Part shown: positions 51,706-58,956 of the stretch, piece by piece | Position numbering within the stretch: position 1 is the first letter of the stretch | Layout: the number at the start of each line of letters is the position of its first letter | DNA from: UBA1240 sp045599185 | GTDB lineage: Bacteria > Spirochaetota > Spirochaetia > Treponematales > Treponemataceae | Direction: 5' to 3' | DNA length: 58,956 bases | NCBI GenBank assembly: GCA_045599185.1 | Contig: JAZRVO010000024.1 | Location: forward strand, 1-58,956 | Notes under the pieces: generated by a model | What the model was told of the DNA's origin: nothing | Databases searched by the model: none | The model's input: the letters and a program-made list of their open reading frames with translations, nothing else | Made by a program: the position numbers and the translations under genes

Positions 51706-52164
51706 TCAGTTAAGGCGTGATTTACGATTTATCAGTTCTATGGTTTTCTGGTCGCGCTCGCCTTCGTACAATTTGTCCAGCACAAGGCTAAAAACGCTTG
51801 TTGCGTGGCTTGATTTCAGGCTTACCTGTTCAAACAGCGTCATGCTCGACTGCAGTTTCAGATAGTCCGGGTAGGAAAATATTTCTTTAGGGTCGCGGCA
51901 GGGCAAATTAAGCACCGCAGTCGTAATTTCCAGCAGGTTCTGGCGCAGCAGCGGATTGTCGTAATAGGCCTGGGCTTCTTCAAAACTGCGCAGGGCGTAG
52001 CGGATGCTTGTTGGGCTGTAGGAAAGACCGTCAATCTGGGGAAAAATGAACCACATCCAGTGGGTCTGCTTGCGGCCGCTGCATATTTCGCCTAAAGCAA
52101 TTTCAAAATATTCGCCCTGCTTTTTTAAAAAGCGCAGTAAATCCGTTGTTTTGTTACCTTTCAT
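51706..52164 (-). CDS. DUF1810 family protein
   Basis: This soluble protein of 152 residues has the family signature ALGEICSGRKQTHWMWFIFPQ (about 23-43), then SIRYALRSFEEAQAYYDNPLL. The start is the ATG at 52162-52164. The frame continues upstream to 52245 through a hydrophobic stretch, which looks untranslated. DUF1810 proteins are calpastatin-like in old annotations, but no activity is known. A Shine-Dalgarno is not obvious. It is a single gene. Confidence 0.9.
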   Translation of the reverse strand: MKGNKTTDLLRFLKKQGEYFEIALGEICSGRKQTHWMWFIFPQIDGLSYSPTSIRYALRSFEEAQAYYDNPLLRQNLLEITTAVLNLPCRDPKEIFSYPDYLKLQSSMTLFEQVSLKSSHATSVFSLVLDKLYEGERDQKTIELINRKSRLN

Positions 52165-52545
52165 ACAGAAAAAATAAGCGAAAAACAAAAAAACCGCAAT
52201 ATAATAATTATCAAAAATTTTCCGTAAAATCTCCAAAACGTTCATTAAAAAAGATGAAAATCTATAATATTTCCAAAAACTCTAACAAAAACGGATGTTT
52301 TATGGACTGCATCTTAAGTATTTTTTTAAACTATTCATAAATATTAAAGTGTGGTAAAATATTTGTTAAGTTTTACAGCAGACAGGTTATCTTATGTCAG
52401 ACCAATTTGATTAGCTAAAAGACAGATTTTTTTGAGTTTTCTATAAATTACAGCTGAAAATCTTCCATTTATATGAAGAAAAAATAAAGATTGAATAAAA
52501 CTTTCAAAACTGCAACAGTTTTAAAAAAACAGAGGAAGCCAAAAG
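52165..52545. other. Intergenic region with an extended -10 promoter
   Basis: No full gene is visible. TGGTAAAAT (52352-52360) is an extended -10 for the gene at 52546, with TATTCA 17 bp further upstream. The leader of about 180 nt contains a six-codon frame (MSDQFD, starting near 52394), which is too short to claim as a gene. Confidence 0.5.
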
Positions 52546-53058
52546 ATGACTGCACCTGAAGCTATTAACCAGTTACTCCCTTCTTACGAAGGCTATTACG
52601 ACGTAGTGCGCGAAAACGTATTGCCGCCTTTTGCAGCCGAAGCCAAATTTATTTCTCATCAGGAACAGTATTTTCTCGTTCATTCTGCAAAACTTTCTGA
52701 CATTGATTCTACGGAACACATTTTTTTTGCTGCGGAACAGAATCTGACCCTTGCGCGGCTTAAGGAACTTTCTGAAACGGCGTGGGAACACTGCATGAAA
52801 ACGGTTCAGCCCTACTACGGCCACAGGAATTCGGACGTTACGGTAATTGTTATTTGTGACGGCGCGGATGCGGACGCTATGACCGGATGCCGGAAAATAA
52901 AGTATTCAAAAACTTACAAGTTCATGCTGCACGGATGGAGCAATTTCAAGCTTGCCGTTGTAGACCTTTCAACAGGAAAGGCATCTTCCAACTGGCAGGG
53001 GGGCGATTTGAAAACTTTCCTGCTTAAGGCTATGAAAAAAACAGGCGCTATAAACTAG
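52546..53058 (+). CDS. Hypothetical protein, soluble
   Basis: This protein of 170 residues has no signal peptide or membrane helix. It is alpha/beta with a central strand VTVIVICDG and later FKLAVVDLSTGK. Position 100-150 contains CDGADADAMTGCRKIKYSKTY, with two Cys and several Asp. GAGGAAG precedes the ATG. I recognise no family. It is followed by a 9-bp-stem hairpin and cstA on the same strand. The long leader and own promoter suggest independent control. Confidence 0.7.
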   Translation: MTAPEAINQLLPSYEGYYDVVRENVLPPFAAEAKFISHQEQYFLVHSAKLSDIDSTEHIFFAAEQNLTLARLKELSETAWEHCMKTVQPYYGHRNSDVTVIVICDGADADAMTGCRKIKYSKTYKFMLHGWSNFKLAVVDLSTGKASSNWQGGDLKTFLLKAMKKTGAIN

Positions 53059-53072
53059 TCCTGCTTTTATAT

Positions 53073-53094
53073 TTAGGGTTTAAGCAAACCCTAA
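53073..53094 (+). promoter_or_regulatory. Perfect hairpin/palindrome upstream of cstA
   Basis: TTAGGGTTT-AAGC-AAACCCTAA is a perfect 9-bp stem with a 4-nt loop and no following T-run. It lies about 85 bp before the cstA start, close to a TATATT that may be the -10. It could be a repressor site at the transcription start or a protective 5' hairpin. Confidence 0.5.
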
Positions 53095-53178
53095 AAACGC
53101 CGAAGCCGCGGCAAAAAGCGTTAGCATGCCATGGTCCGGCGCAGATTTTTCTTAATTTTCCTAGAGGAGGAAAAAAAG

Positions 53179-54885
53179 ATGGCATTAATTATCATTCTTG
53201 CCGCTATTGCTTTGCTCCTGGTTGGCTATGTATTCTACGGTTCATGGCTTGCCAAACAGTGGGGCATTGATCCAACTAAAGCTACACCAGCTAAAACAAT
53301 GGCTGACGGTGTTGACTATGTAGAAGCCAAACCGGCTGTACTTATGGGACACCACTTCTCATCAATCGCAGGTGCAGGTCCTATCAACGGTCCTATTCAG
53401 GCTGCCGTTTTCGGATGGGTTCCGGTATTCCTGTGGTGTGTAATTGGCGGTATTTTCTTTGGCGGTCTTCAGGACTTCGGTTCTCTGTTCGCTTCTATCC
53501 GCAACGACGGTAAATCTGTTGGTGAAATCATCAAGTCATCAATGGGTACACGTGCAAAGAAACTTTTCATCATCTTTGCCCTGCTGGTATTGATTCTGGT
53601 AATTGCTTCTTTCGTAAACGTTGTTGCTGGTACATTCTTCTCTGCTGACGGTACTGCATTCGGATTTACTGCAAATCCTACAAACAACCAGACAACAGCA
53701 ATGATTTCTGTACTGTTTATCCTTCTTGCAATCGTATACGGTATTCTTACAAACAAATGCGGTATTAAAACTCTTCCGGCTACAATCATTGGTATTGTTG
53801 GTATTGTTTTAATCACTGTTCTTGGTTTGAACGTTGGTTTTGCAATGAACAGAACTGCATGGATTATCTTCGTTGCATTGTACATCGCAATTGCTTCACT
53901 TATTCCTGTATGGATTATGCTTCAGCCACGCGACTACCTTTCATCATTCCTTCTTTACGCTATGATGGCTATCGCTATTGTTGGTGTTGTAATTTCTTCT
54001 TTTGCAGGCAACGTAACATTTGAAGTACCTGCATTTGCAGGATGGAAAGTTGGTGCAAACTACATGTTCCCAACACTGTTCATCACGGTTGCATGTGGTG
54101 CATGTTCTGGTTTCCACTCATTGATTGCTTCTGGTACATCTTCTAAACAGCTTGACAGCGAAAAGAATGCTAAAGCCATCGGTTACGGTTCAATGCTGAT
54201 TGAATCTGCTCTTGGTATTATTTCTTTGCTTGCTGTTGGTATGGTATGGTCAAAATACAAGGCTGGCGGATTCGGTTCTCCATCTGCAGCATTCGGTGCC
54301 GGTATTGCCGTTATGTTCGGTAAAGAAGGAACCGGTATTTACAATACTATTTCAGCACTCCTTACTCTTGCAGTATCTGTATTTGCTCTTACATCTTTGG
54401 ACTCTGCAACACGCTTGAGCCGTTTCATGTTCTCAGAATTGTTCCTTAAAGAAGGAGAAACAACATGGAAAGATGCTAAAGGCGTTCGCAAAGTATTGGC
54501 TAACCCATTGTTCGCTACAGCCGTAATGGTAATTGTTGGTTCAACACTCGGATTCCTCAAATTGTCTGCAATCTGGGGTCTCTTTGGTGCTGCTAACCAG
54601 CTGCTTGCCGGTATTGCATTGCTTGCAGTTGCTGCATGGCTTGGTCAGGTTGGAAAGAACAACAAAATGTTCTACATTCCAATGGTATTCATGCTTGCTG
54701 CAACATTGACTTCTTTGGTTTTGACAGTAATTGGAAAAATCAAGGCAATGGTTGCCGGTGCAGAAGGCGCATTCTTCTGGGGCAACTGGTTCCAGTTGTG
54801 CTTTGCAGCTGCAATGGCAGTTCTGGCTGTAATCCTCGTAATCGAAGGTATTCAGACATTTGCCAAACAGGCAAAAAACAAATAA
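53179..54885 (+). CDS. cstA: CstA-family carbon starvation / peptide or pyruvate transporter
   Basis: This integral membrane protein of 568 residues has about 16 hydrophobic helices. The CstA signature near the N-terminus reads HHFSSIAGAGPINGPIQAAVFGW, followed by GGVQDF-like GGLQDFGSLFASIRNDGKSVGE. The start is the ATG at 53179 with GGAGG 8 nt upstream. The frame is open further upstream to 53131, but the Shine-Dalgarno decides. It is shorter than the about 700-residue E. coli protein, like many Firmicutes and spirochaete CstA-like carriers. Codon use (GGT, GTT, GCT, ATT) differs from neighbours and resembles a highly expressed gene. Substrates in characterised relatives are peptides or pyruvate. 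Confidence 0.93.
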   Translation: MALIIILAAIALLLVGYVFYGSWLAKQWGIDPTKATPAKTMADGVDYVEAKPAVLMGHHFSSIAGAGPINGPIQAAVFGWVPVFLWCVIGGIFFGGLQDFGSLFASIRNDGKSVGEIIKSSMGTRAKKLFIIFALLVLILVIASFVNVVAGTFFSADGTAFGFTANPTNNQTTAMISVLFILLAIVYGILTNKCGIKTLPATIIGIVGIVLITVLGLNVGFAMNRTAWIIFVALYIAIASLIPVWIMLQPRDYLSSFLLYAMMAIAIVGVVISSFAGNVTFEVPAFAGWKVGANYMFPTLFITVACGACSGFHSLIASGTSSKQLDSEKNAKAIGYGSMLIESALGIISLLAVGMVWSKYKAGGFGSPSAAFGAGIAVMFGKEGTGIYNTISALLTLAVSVFALTSLDSATRLSRFMFSELFLKEGETTWKDAKGVRKVLANPLFATAVMVIVGSTLGFLKLSAIWGLFGAANQLLAGIALLAVAAWLGQVGKNNKMFYIPMVFMLAATLTSLVLTVIGKIKAMVAGAEGAFFWGNWFQLCFAAAMAVLAVILVIEGIQTFAKQAKNK

Positions 54886-54909
54886 TTAGTGATTATTGAA
54901 TAATCGCTG

Positions 54910-54951
54910 AAAGCCCCGGACTGCTGTTTTTCAGTTCCGGGGCTTTTCTGT
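54910..54951 (+). terminator. Terminator after cstA
   Basis: AAGCCCCGGA pairs with TCCGGGGCTT across a loop of about 15 nt and is followed by T-rich sequence. Confidence 0.85.
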
Positions 54952-54966
54952 TTTATACGGGACTGG
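54935..54966 (+). repeat. Left direct repeat (32 bp) of the glycosylation cassette
   Basis: This copy matches 58132-58163 in 29 of 32 positions; the first 20 bases are identical (TTCCGGGGCTTTTCTGTTTT). It includes the right arm of the cstA terminator. The two copies bracket the AT-rich glycosyltransferase genes. Confidence 0.7.
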
Positions 54967-55022
54967 TAACAACAAAACAAATAAACAGAATATTTTTACT
55001 GCTTCATGTCCGCAATAACTTG

Positions 55023-55039
55023 AAAAAAAAAAAAAAAAA
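55023..55039 (+). repeat. A17 homopolymer upstream of the GtrB-GtrA fusion gene
   Basis: Seventeen consecutive A lie 13 bp before the ATG at 55053. Such tracts slip during replication and could vary promoter spacing or translation. No Shine-Dalgarno is visible, and a frame from a TTG at 55020 reads through the tract in phase. Confidence 0.85.
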
Positions 55040-55052
55040 TAGACTATTATGT

Positions 55053-56165
55053 ATGAATGTCGAAAAATTATACGAAGCTGACCTTTCTTTAATCATACCT
55101 TGTTATAACGAAGAATCTTCTTTAGAAAAAATTGTTGAAACAACTTTATTACTGGAAAACAAAGGCATTAAACTTGAATTAGTTATTGTTGACGATTGTT
55201 CTAAAGACAGCAGCCTTGAAATTGCAAAATCTTTGCAAGCCAAATACAGCAATGTAAAACTTTTTAGTCATGACAAAAATCAGGGGAAAGGTGCTGCATT
55301 ACGCACAGGTTTCATTCATGCAACAGGAAAATATGTAGGCATTCAAGACGCCGATATGGAATACAATCCGGAAGATTACATAACCATGCTTGATGCAATA
55401 AAAACAAATGATGCCGACGTCGTTTATGGTTCACGTTATTTGCGACCCGACAGCCGGCGGGTATTGTATTTTTGGCATACATGGATGAATAATACCCTTA
55501 CAAAAGTTTCTAACATGTTTACCAATCTTGATATAACTGACATGGAAACCTGTTATAAACTTTTTAAGCGCGAAGTTATTCATGAAATTGCAAAAAATCT
55601 AAAAGAAAACCGCTTTGGTTTTGAACCGGAAGTTACTGCTTTAGTTTCACAGGGTAACTACAAAGTTTACGAATGTGCCATTCATTACAATCCGCGGTCA
55701 TATGAAGAAGGCAAAAAAATCGGCTGGAAAGACGGCGTACGGGCTTTGTATTGTATTTTTCACTACAGTGCACACACAGCGCCAGTGCCTATGAAATTGA
55801 TTATTTATTTTTTTATAGGCGGTTTCAGTGCAATTGCAAATTTAATTGCTTTTGCAATTGCAAGAAATTATGCTGCACTGTTATGGCAGGCTACAGCCAC
55901 CGCTTTTATTATTTCTGCATTTATTAATTATTTCTTATGCATTCAGATTTTGTTTAAACACAATGCCCGCTGGAATTCTTTTACAGAAATCATTACTTAC
56001 ATAATTACGCTTTTAATAATGGGTTTTGTTGATTATGCCTGTACATTCTGCTTTGCTCAAATGGGAATTGCGTTAATGTGGAGTAAGGCATGGGCTGCCG
56101 TTATCGGATTTTTTGGAAATTACATTCTGCGTAAACTGTTCGTTTTCGGAGGGAAGAGGAATTAG
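55053..56165 (+). CDS. Polyprenyl-phosphate glycosyltransferase (GtrB/DPM1-like GT2) fused to GtrA-like domain
   Basis: This membrane protein has 370 residues. Residues about 8-225 are a GT2 domain of the dolichol-phosphate mannose synthase/GtrB type: LIIPCYNEE, VIVDDCSKD, and the metal/nucleotide motif QDADMEYNPEDY. Residues about 245-370 are a four-helix GtrA domain, starting KLIIYFFIGGFSAIANLIAFA and ending GNYILRKLFVFGG. The enzyme probably loads a sugar on undecaprenyl phosphate, and the GtrA part may flip it or hold the membrane partner. The next gene, three bp downstream, encodes a GT-C-like enzyme that could use the lipid-linked sugar. Base composition is clearly more AT-rich than upstream genes. 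Confidence 0.9.
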   Translation: MNVEKLYEADLSLIIPCYNEESSLEKIVETTLLLENKGIKLELVIVDDCSKDSSLEIAKSLQAKYSNVKLFSHDKNQGKGAALRTGFIHATGKYVGIQDADMEYNPEDYITMLDAIKTNDADVVYGSRYLRPDSRRVLYFWHTWMNNTLTKVSNMFTNLDITDMETCYKLFKREVIHEIAKNLKENRFGFEPEVTALVSQGNYKVYECAIHYNPRSYEEGKKIGWKDGVRALYCIFHYSAHTAPVPMKLIIYFFIGGFSAIANLIAFAIARNYAALLWQATATAFIISAFINYFLCIQILFKHNARWNSFTEIITYIITLLIMGFVDYACTFCFAQMGIALMWSKAWAAVIGFFGNYILRKLFVFGGKRN

Positions 56166-56168
56166 ATA

Positions 56169-58091
56169 ATGATTGAACAAAAATATACATACAATGTTGC
56201 ATATAACAAAATAGCAATATATATAATTTATACGCATACAATATTTGCTGGATTAGTATTTCTCTCTACTGAATTATTGAGCATAAAGCATAATTTAACT
56301 CGTACCAATATAATTTCATTTTGGACAGCAATCTTATTCCTGTTAATATGCTATATACTTAGATATAAATTAACACAAAAATATAATTTTCACATAATAA
56401 AAATACATAATTTGTCTTATTGGAAAAATAAAACGTTATTTTCACAATGTTGTATTTCCATATTTTTAATTACTGTTACATTTTTCTTAGCATTATCAAT
56501 AGTACCTAATAACTGGGATTCTATGACATATCATTGTAGTCGAATAATGAATTGGGTTCAAAATAAATCAGTTACATATTACCCGACAAACAATATAAGA
56601 CAAACTGCTATGTCTCCATTTGCAGAATATTTTAATTTACTTGCTTATTTTTTATTCAATAATGATAAAACATTTAACTTGTTACAGTGGTACTCATATA
56701 CATTAAACAGTATTTTTATTTTTCTTATATGCAAAAAACTAAATCTTGAAAACAAACTTTGTTTGCTTGGAACTATAATAGTTTTGACAACACCTATCAT
56801 GATTGCAGAAAGTGTAACAACCCAAACAGATTTATTTGCTAGTGTATGGGTTCTTTTCTTTTTTTATTTATTGATAGATTTTGAACAATATAAAAAATTA
56901 ACCCTTAGTAAAGAAATTTTTTTTAAAATAATTACCTGTGGTAGTATATTAGGCATTGCATATATTTCAAAACCTCAAAATTGTACAATCATGGCGATTT
57001 TGTTTATTTGGCTTTTTATAGCACGCTTAATAAAAAAAGATAAATTACATATTCTGATTAGTTTTATTCTGATTGCGGCTCTTTTTGTATTGCCCTTTAC
57101 AATACCATCATTTGTAAGAAACTTTTATTTTGCAGGTAATATTACTGCAGTTAATGTAATGCCAACCGTACTCATAGGAACACTTGATCCTAAGTATATA
57201 ATTGTAAATATTTTTAAAAACTGGGCACAAAGTTCATATGTGCATGGAAATACTGCATTAAATTTAGTAATAATCAAACTGGTACATGCTATTGCTGCTT
57301 TTTTTAATATAGACATTAACACAAAAGTTATTTCATTTTCACCTGATTTTGATGCAGCATATACAACGTCATATCATCATGACGTTGCATCAGCTCCATT
57401 TATTTGTATAGGCTTGATATTTGCTGCCATTTTTAAAATATTTTCAACCATACTCAAAATTAAAAACAAAGAAAAACTTACCAATAAAGACGCACTAGTA
57501 TATTTTATATTGTTTTCCATAATTTTTAGTTTTGCACAATTACGATGGCAACCTTGGTGTACACGCTTATTTATTCCCTCTTATTACACGGCAACAATTT
57601 GTATAGTATTAATACTCAATGATTTTTTCTCATTGGCAAAATATAAAGATTCAATTTCTTTTTTTATAACTTCAGCGTCTGCAATTTTAGTTTATTGCTC
57701 TTTGACGCCTATTGCTACGCAAGGTGAATACTTCTTACATAATAGAAAACAAGAGACACGCCTAGAAGGGTATTTCGAAAACAGAAAAGAATTTAGTGAA
57801 TATTCTTCCATTATTGATTATATACAACAAAAAAAATACGAAAAAATTGGTATATATTTAGATGAAGATGCATATGAGTATCCACTTTGGATTGGATTAA
57901 AAAATAGAAATACAACGCTTATACAAGTTGTTCCCAATAACAAAAAAGCTTCTATTTCTCCCGAATGTATAATAGCAATTCATAGAAAAAACTTTGATTT
58001 AGGTGACAAATTCAACTATCTAGGAAATATTTATACTTGCACATTTTTAGCAAATAACAAGACTGATTTTGCTATATTAGAGATGAAGTGA
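56169..58091 (+). CDS. Multi-pass GT-C/GT39-like glycosyltransferase
   Basis: This membrane protein of 640 residues has about 10-12 hydrophobic helices. The family-defining part is the loop after the second helix group: NNWDSMTYHCSRIMNWVQNKSVTYYPT followed by RQTAMSPFAEYF. The Asp of WDS-x-x-YH is the expected catalytic acidic residue of GT-C enzymes. It would transfer a sugar from polyprenyl phosphate to a surface polymer or protein outside the membrane. It follows the GtrB-GtrA fusion by 3 bp and is strongly AT-rich, with many ATA Ile and AAA Lys codons, unlike the rest of the window. The acceptor is unknown. Confidence 0.85.
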   Translation: MIEQKYTYNVAYNKIAIYIIYTHTIFAGLVFLSTELLSIKHNLTRTNIISFWTAILFLLICYILRYKLTQKYNFHIIKIHNLSYWKNKTLFSQCCISIFLITVTFFLALSIVPNNWDSMTYHCSRIMNWVQNKSVTYYPTNNIRQTAMSPFAEYFNLLAYFLFNNDKTFNLLQWYSYTLNSIFIFLICKKLNLENKLCLLGTIIVLTTPIMIAESVTTQTDLFASVWVLFFFYLLIDFEQYKKLTLSKEIFFKIITCGSILGIAYISKPQNCTIMAILFIWLFIARLIKKDKLHILISFILIAALFVLPFTIPSFVRNFYFAGNITAVNVMPTVLIGTLDPKYIIVNIFKNWAQSSYVHGNTALNLVIIKLVHAIAAFFNIDINTKVISFSPDFDAAYTTSYHHDVASAPFICIGLIFAAIFKIFSTILKIKNKEKLTNKDALVYFILFSIIFSFAQLRWQPWCTRLFIPSYYTATICIVLILNDFFSLAKYKDSISFFITSASAILVYCSLTPIATQGEYFLHNRKQETRLEGYFENRKEFSEYSSIIDYIQQKKYEKIGIYLDEDAYEYPLWIGLKNRNTTLIQVVPNNKKASISPECIIAIHRKNFDLGDKFNYLGNIYTCTFLANNKTDFAILEMK

Positions 58092-58104
58092 ATAACGAAT
58101 TACT

Positions 58105-58153
58105 AAAAAGCCCCGGGCGCAAATTAAAAGCTTCCGGGGCTTTTCTGTTTTTT
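58105..58153 (+). terminator. Terminator after the GT-C gene
   Basis: AAAAAGCCCCGG pairs with CCGGGGCTTTT and is followed by CTG and six T. Confidence 0.85.
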
Positions 58154-58163
58154 ATGGGACGGG
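58132..58163 (+). repeat. Right direct repeat (32 bp) of the glycosylation cassette
   Basis: This copy corresponds to 54935-54966 with three mismatches, in the same orientation and again overlapping a terminator arm. Confidence 0.7.
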
Positions 58164-58498
58164 TCTGCAATTTCGCCTGCCCCGTTCGCTGCACCGGGCA
58201 GCGCTATAACAAACCGCGCCCAAACACCAGACGCGGCTATATTATCGCCAGAACCTCCGCCCTATACAAAAACTGCCCGTAACCTGCCACCAACGCACTG
58301 CCCACAGCCGGGCAAACCCTGTAACAAGCCCCGATAAGCCCGCCCGCACCAAAAAACCAGATATTTTATAAAAGCTCCAAAATACGGAAACAAAACCCAA
58401 AATACATCGATTTTTTATCATTTTCTGCGCAAAACGGCAGCATATTTCAATTTTTGCTTTGCCTGTACTATAAAAATCGTGTAAAATGTTATTCACTT

Positions 58499-58690
58499 AT
58501 GAAAAATAAATTAGTCGAAATGATAAAAGAAAACCAGAATTCTGAAAACGACGAAGAAAAACAGGATAACGAAATACCGGAATTAACCTGGCTGGTCTTT
58601 TCTTTAAACGAAGATTTATACGCAATCGAAGCTTCAATGTCCAAAGAAATATTACGCAATCTGTTTTATGTGAATTTATATATTCCATAG
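58499..58690 (+). pseudogene. 5' fragment of a CheW-like gene, truncated
   Basis: The 63-residue frame contains, after an acidic leader, TWLVFSLNEDLYAIEASMSKEILRN, which matches the start of CheW domains (V-F-x-L-x-x-x-x-YAI-x-x-x-x-V-K-E-I). At about base 58650 the similarity stops and the sequence turns AT-rich. The frame ends 11 residues later (LFYVNLYIP). A complete CheW is about 150 residues, so over half is missing. No Shine-Dalgarno is clear. Either a deletion or insertion interrupted the gene, or the rest lies elsewhere. Confidence 0.7.
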
Positions 58691-58840
58691 ATTTGTAATA
58701 AACCGAATTACAAAATGATTTTCCTGGATTACTACTTTTTTTGATTGTATACCATATGTAATCAATAGTTTTTCAAATGTATATATGAAACAATTTTTTC
58801 ACTGGATGTATTTAGAAAAGCGGAAACAGTAATCATTTAA
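58691..58840. other. AT-rich spacer, nothing recognised
   Basis: This 150-bp stretch between the CheW fragment and the convergent partial gene has no frame, hairpin with T-run or repeat that I would defend. Confidence 0.4.
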
Positions 58841-58954
58841 TTAAATTATTTTTCCATACTCATATATTGAATCACTTGGTAAATCTATGCGGTCATTCCA
58901 ATAAACACAAGTTCTGCTTTCATCTAATGAAAATTGTTTCCATAACCCTTGTAT
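58841..58954 (-). CDS. C-terminal part of an unknown protein, cut by the right edge
   Basis: On the minus strand an open frame enters from the right edge and ends with TAA at 58841-58843. The 37 residues include FSLDESRTCVYWNDRIDLPS and end EYGKII, which looks like real protein rather than chance. No family is recognised. It is oriented against the broken CheW gene and may be what was inserted there. Confidence 0.5.
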   Translation of the reverse strand: MQGLWKQFSLDESRTCVYWNDRIDLPSDSIYEYGKII

Positions 58955-58956
58955 TG

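Larger units (their letters stand above)
58092..58498. other. Intergenic region with unusual C-rich stretch
   Basis: After the terminator, 58164-58340 is notably C-rich on the plus strand and has no convincing frame. It may be a decayed gene. The part after 58380 is AT-rich and would contain the cheW-like gene's promoter. Confidence 0.45.

Noticed and set aside
52394..52414. Six-codon frame MSDQFD in the leader of the gene at 52546
   Set aside because: It is too short and lacks a clear ribosome site; no attenuator hairpins follow.
58088..58282. Open frame of 64 residues after the GT-C gene
   Set aside because: It covers the terminator and direct repeat and has no ribosome site or family likeness.
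1..58956. tRNA genes and CRISPR arrays
   Set aside because: Reading the intergenic regions I found no cloverleaf with a GTTCRA-type arm and no regularly spaced direct repeats. A tRNAscan or CRISPR search was not possible here.

Overview
The window looks like a chromosomal piece of a host-associated or rumen-type spirochaete, most probably Treponema. The reasons are an archaeal-type V-ATPase operon, two dCache methyl-accepting chemotaxis proteins, a CheW-like start, relaxed spirochaetal lipoboxes, an HTH-EIIA fusion, a DUF3276/PurA-like protein, DUF4912 next to a GH57 protein, and moderate GC with AT-rich intergenic DNA. The genus is inferred from gene content; there is no rRNA gene inside the window to prove it.

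Layout. Bases 1-342 hold a strong leftward promoter (TTGACA-17-TAGAGT) and a hairpin-rich noncoding leader, as expected upstream of an rRNA or other stable-RNA operon lying off the left end. Bases 521-4085 form a leftward group: pseudouridine synthase, DUF4912, a GH57 glucan-branching-enzyme homologue lacking its nucleophile, and a coiled-coil protein. Bases 4207-16408 carry mostly single genes separated by good terminators: a secreted transglutaminase-like protein, HTH-EIIA, a propeller-like membrane protein, a degenerate LytM protein, nifU-nifS, an MCP with a structured leader, a phosphohexomutase and a PurA-like protein. Bases 16497-22899 hold RNase HII, a beta-helix exported protein, a phosphoribosyltransferase, an HtrA protease and methionine aminopeptidase.

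Bases 23008-34156 are one long leftward operon: secG, a ptsN-like EIIA, V-ATPase genes in the order G-C-I-K-F-E-A-B-D, then a universal stress protein, a flavodoxin-like protein and a J-domain protein. DUF763 and a previously easy-to-miss rubredoxin follow. Bases 36139-49809 are signalling-rich: a degenerate-kinase-like sensor paired with an EAL protein, a 1547-residue sensor with one intact GGDEF and degenerate GGDEF and EAL domains, and a TetR regulator divergent from an MCP, with a perfect 18-bp palindrome filling the MCP promoter spacer. Between these lie crcB, DUF5662 and a degenerate DEDDh exonuclease.

Bases 49907-58956 carry a 117-bp MITE-like repeat, creD, DUF1810, an orphan gene and cstA. 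Next comes an AT-rich two-gene glycosylation cassette (GtrB-GtrA fusion plus a GT-C-like membrane enzyme) bracketed by 32-bp near-identical direct repeats. The window ends with a CheW cut short at a composition break and the C-terminus of an oppositely oriented unknown gene. The strongest candidates for something undescribed are the glycosylation cassette, the c-di-GMP sensor cluster and the TetR-controlled chemoreceptor.
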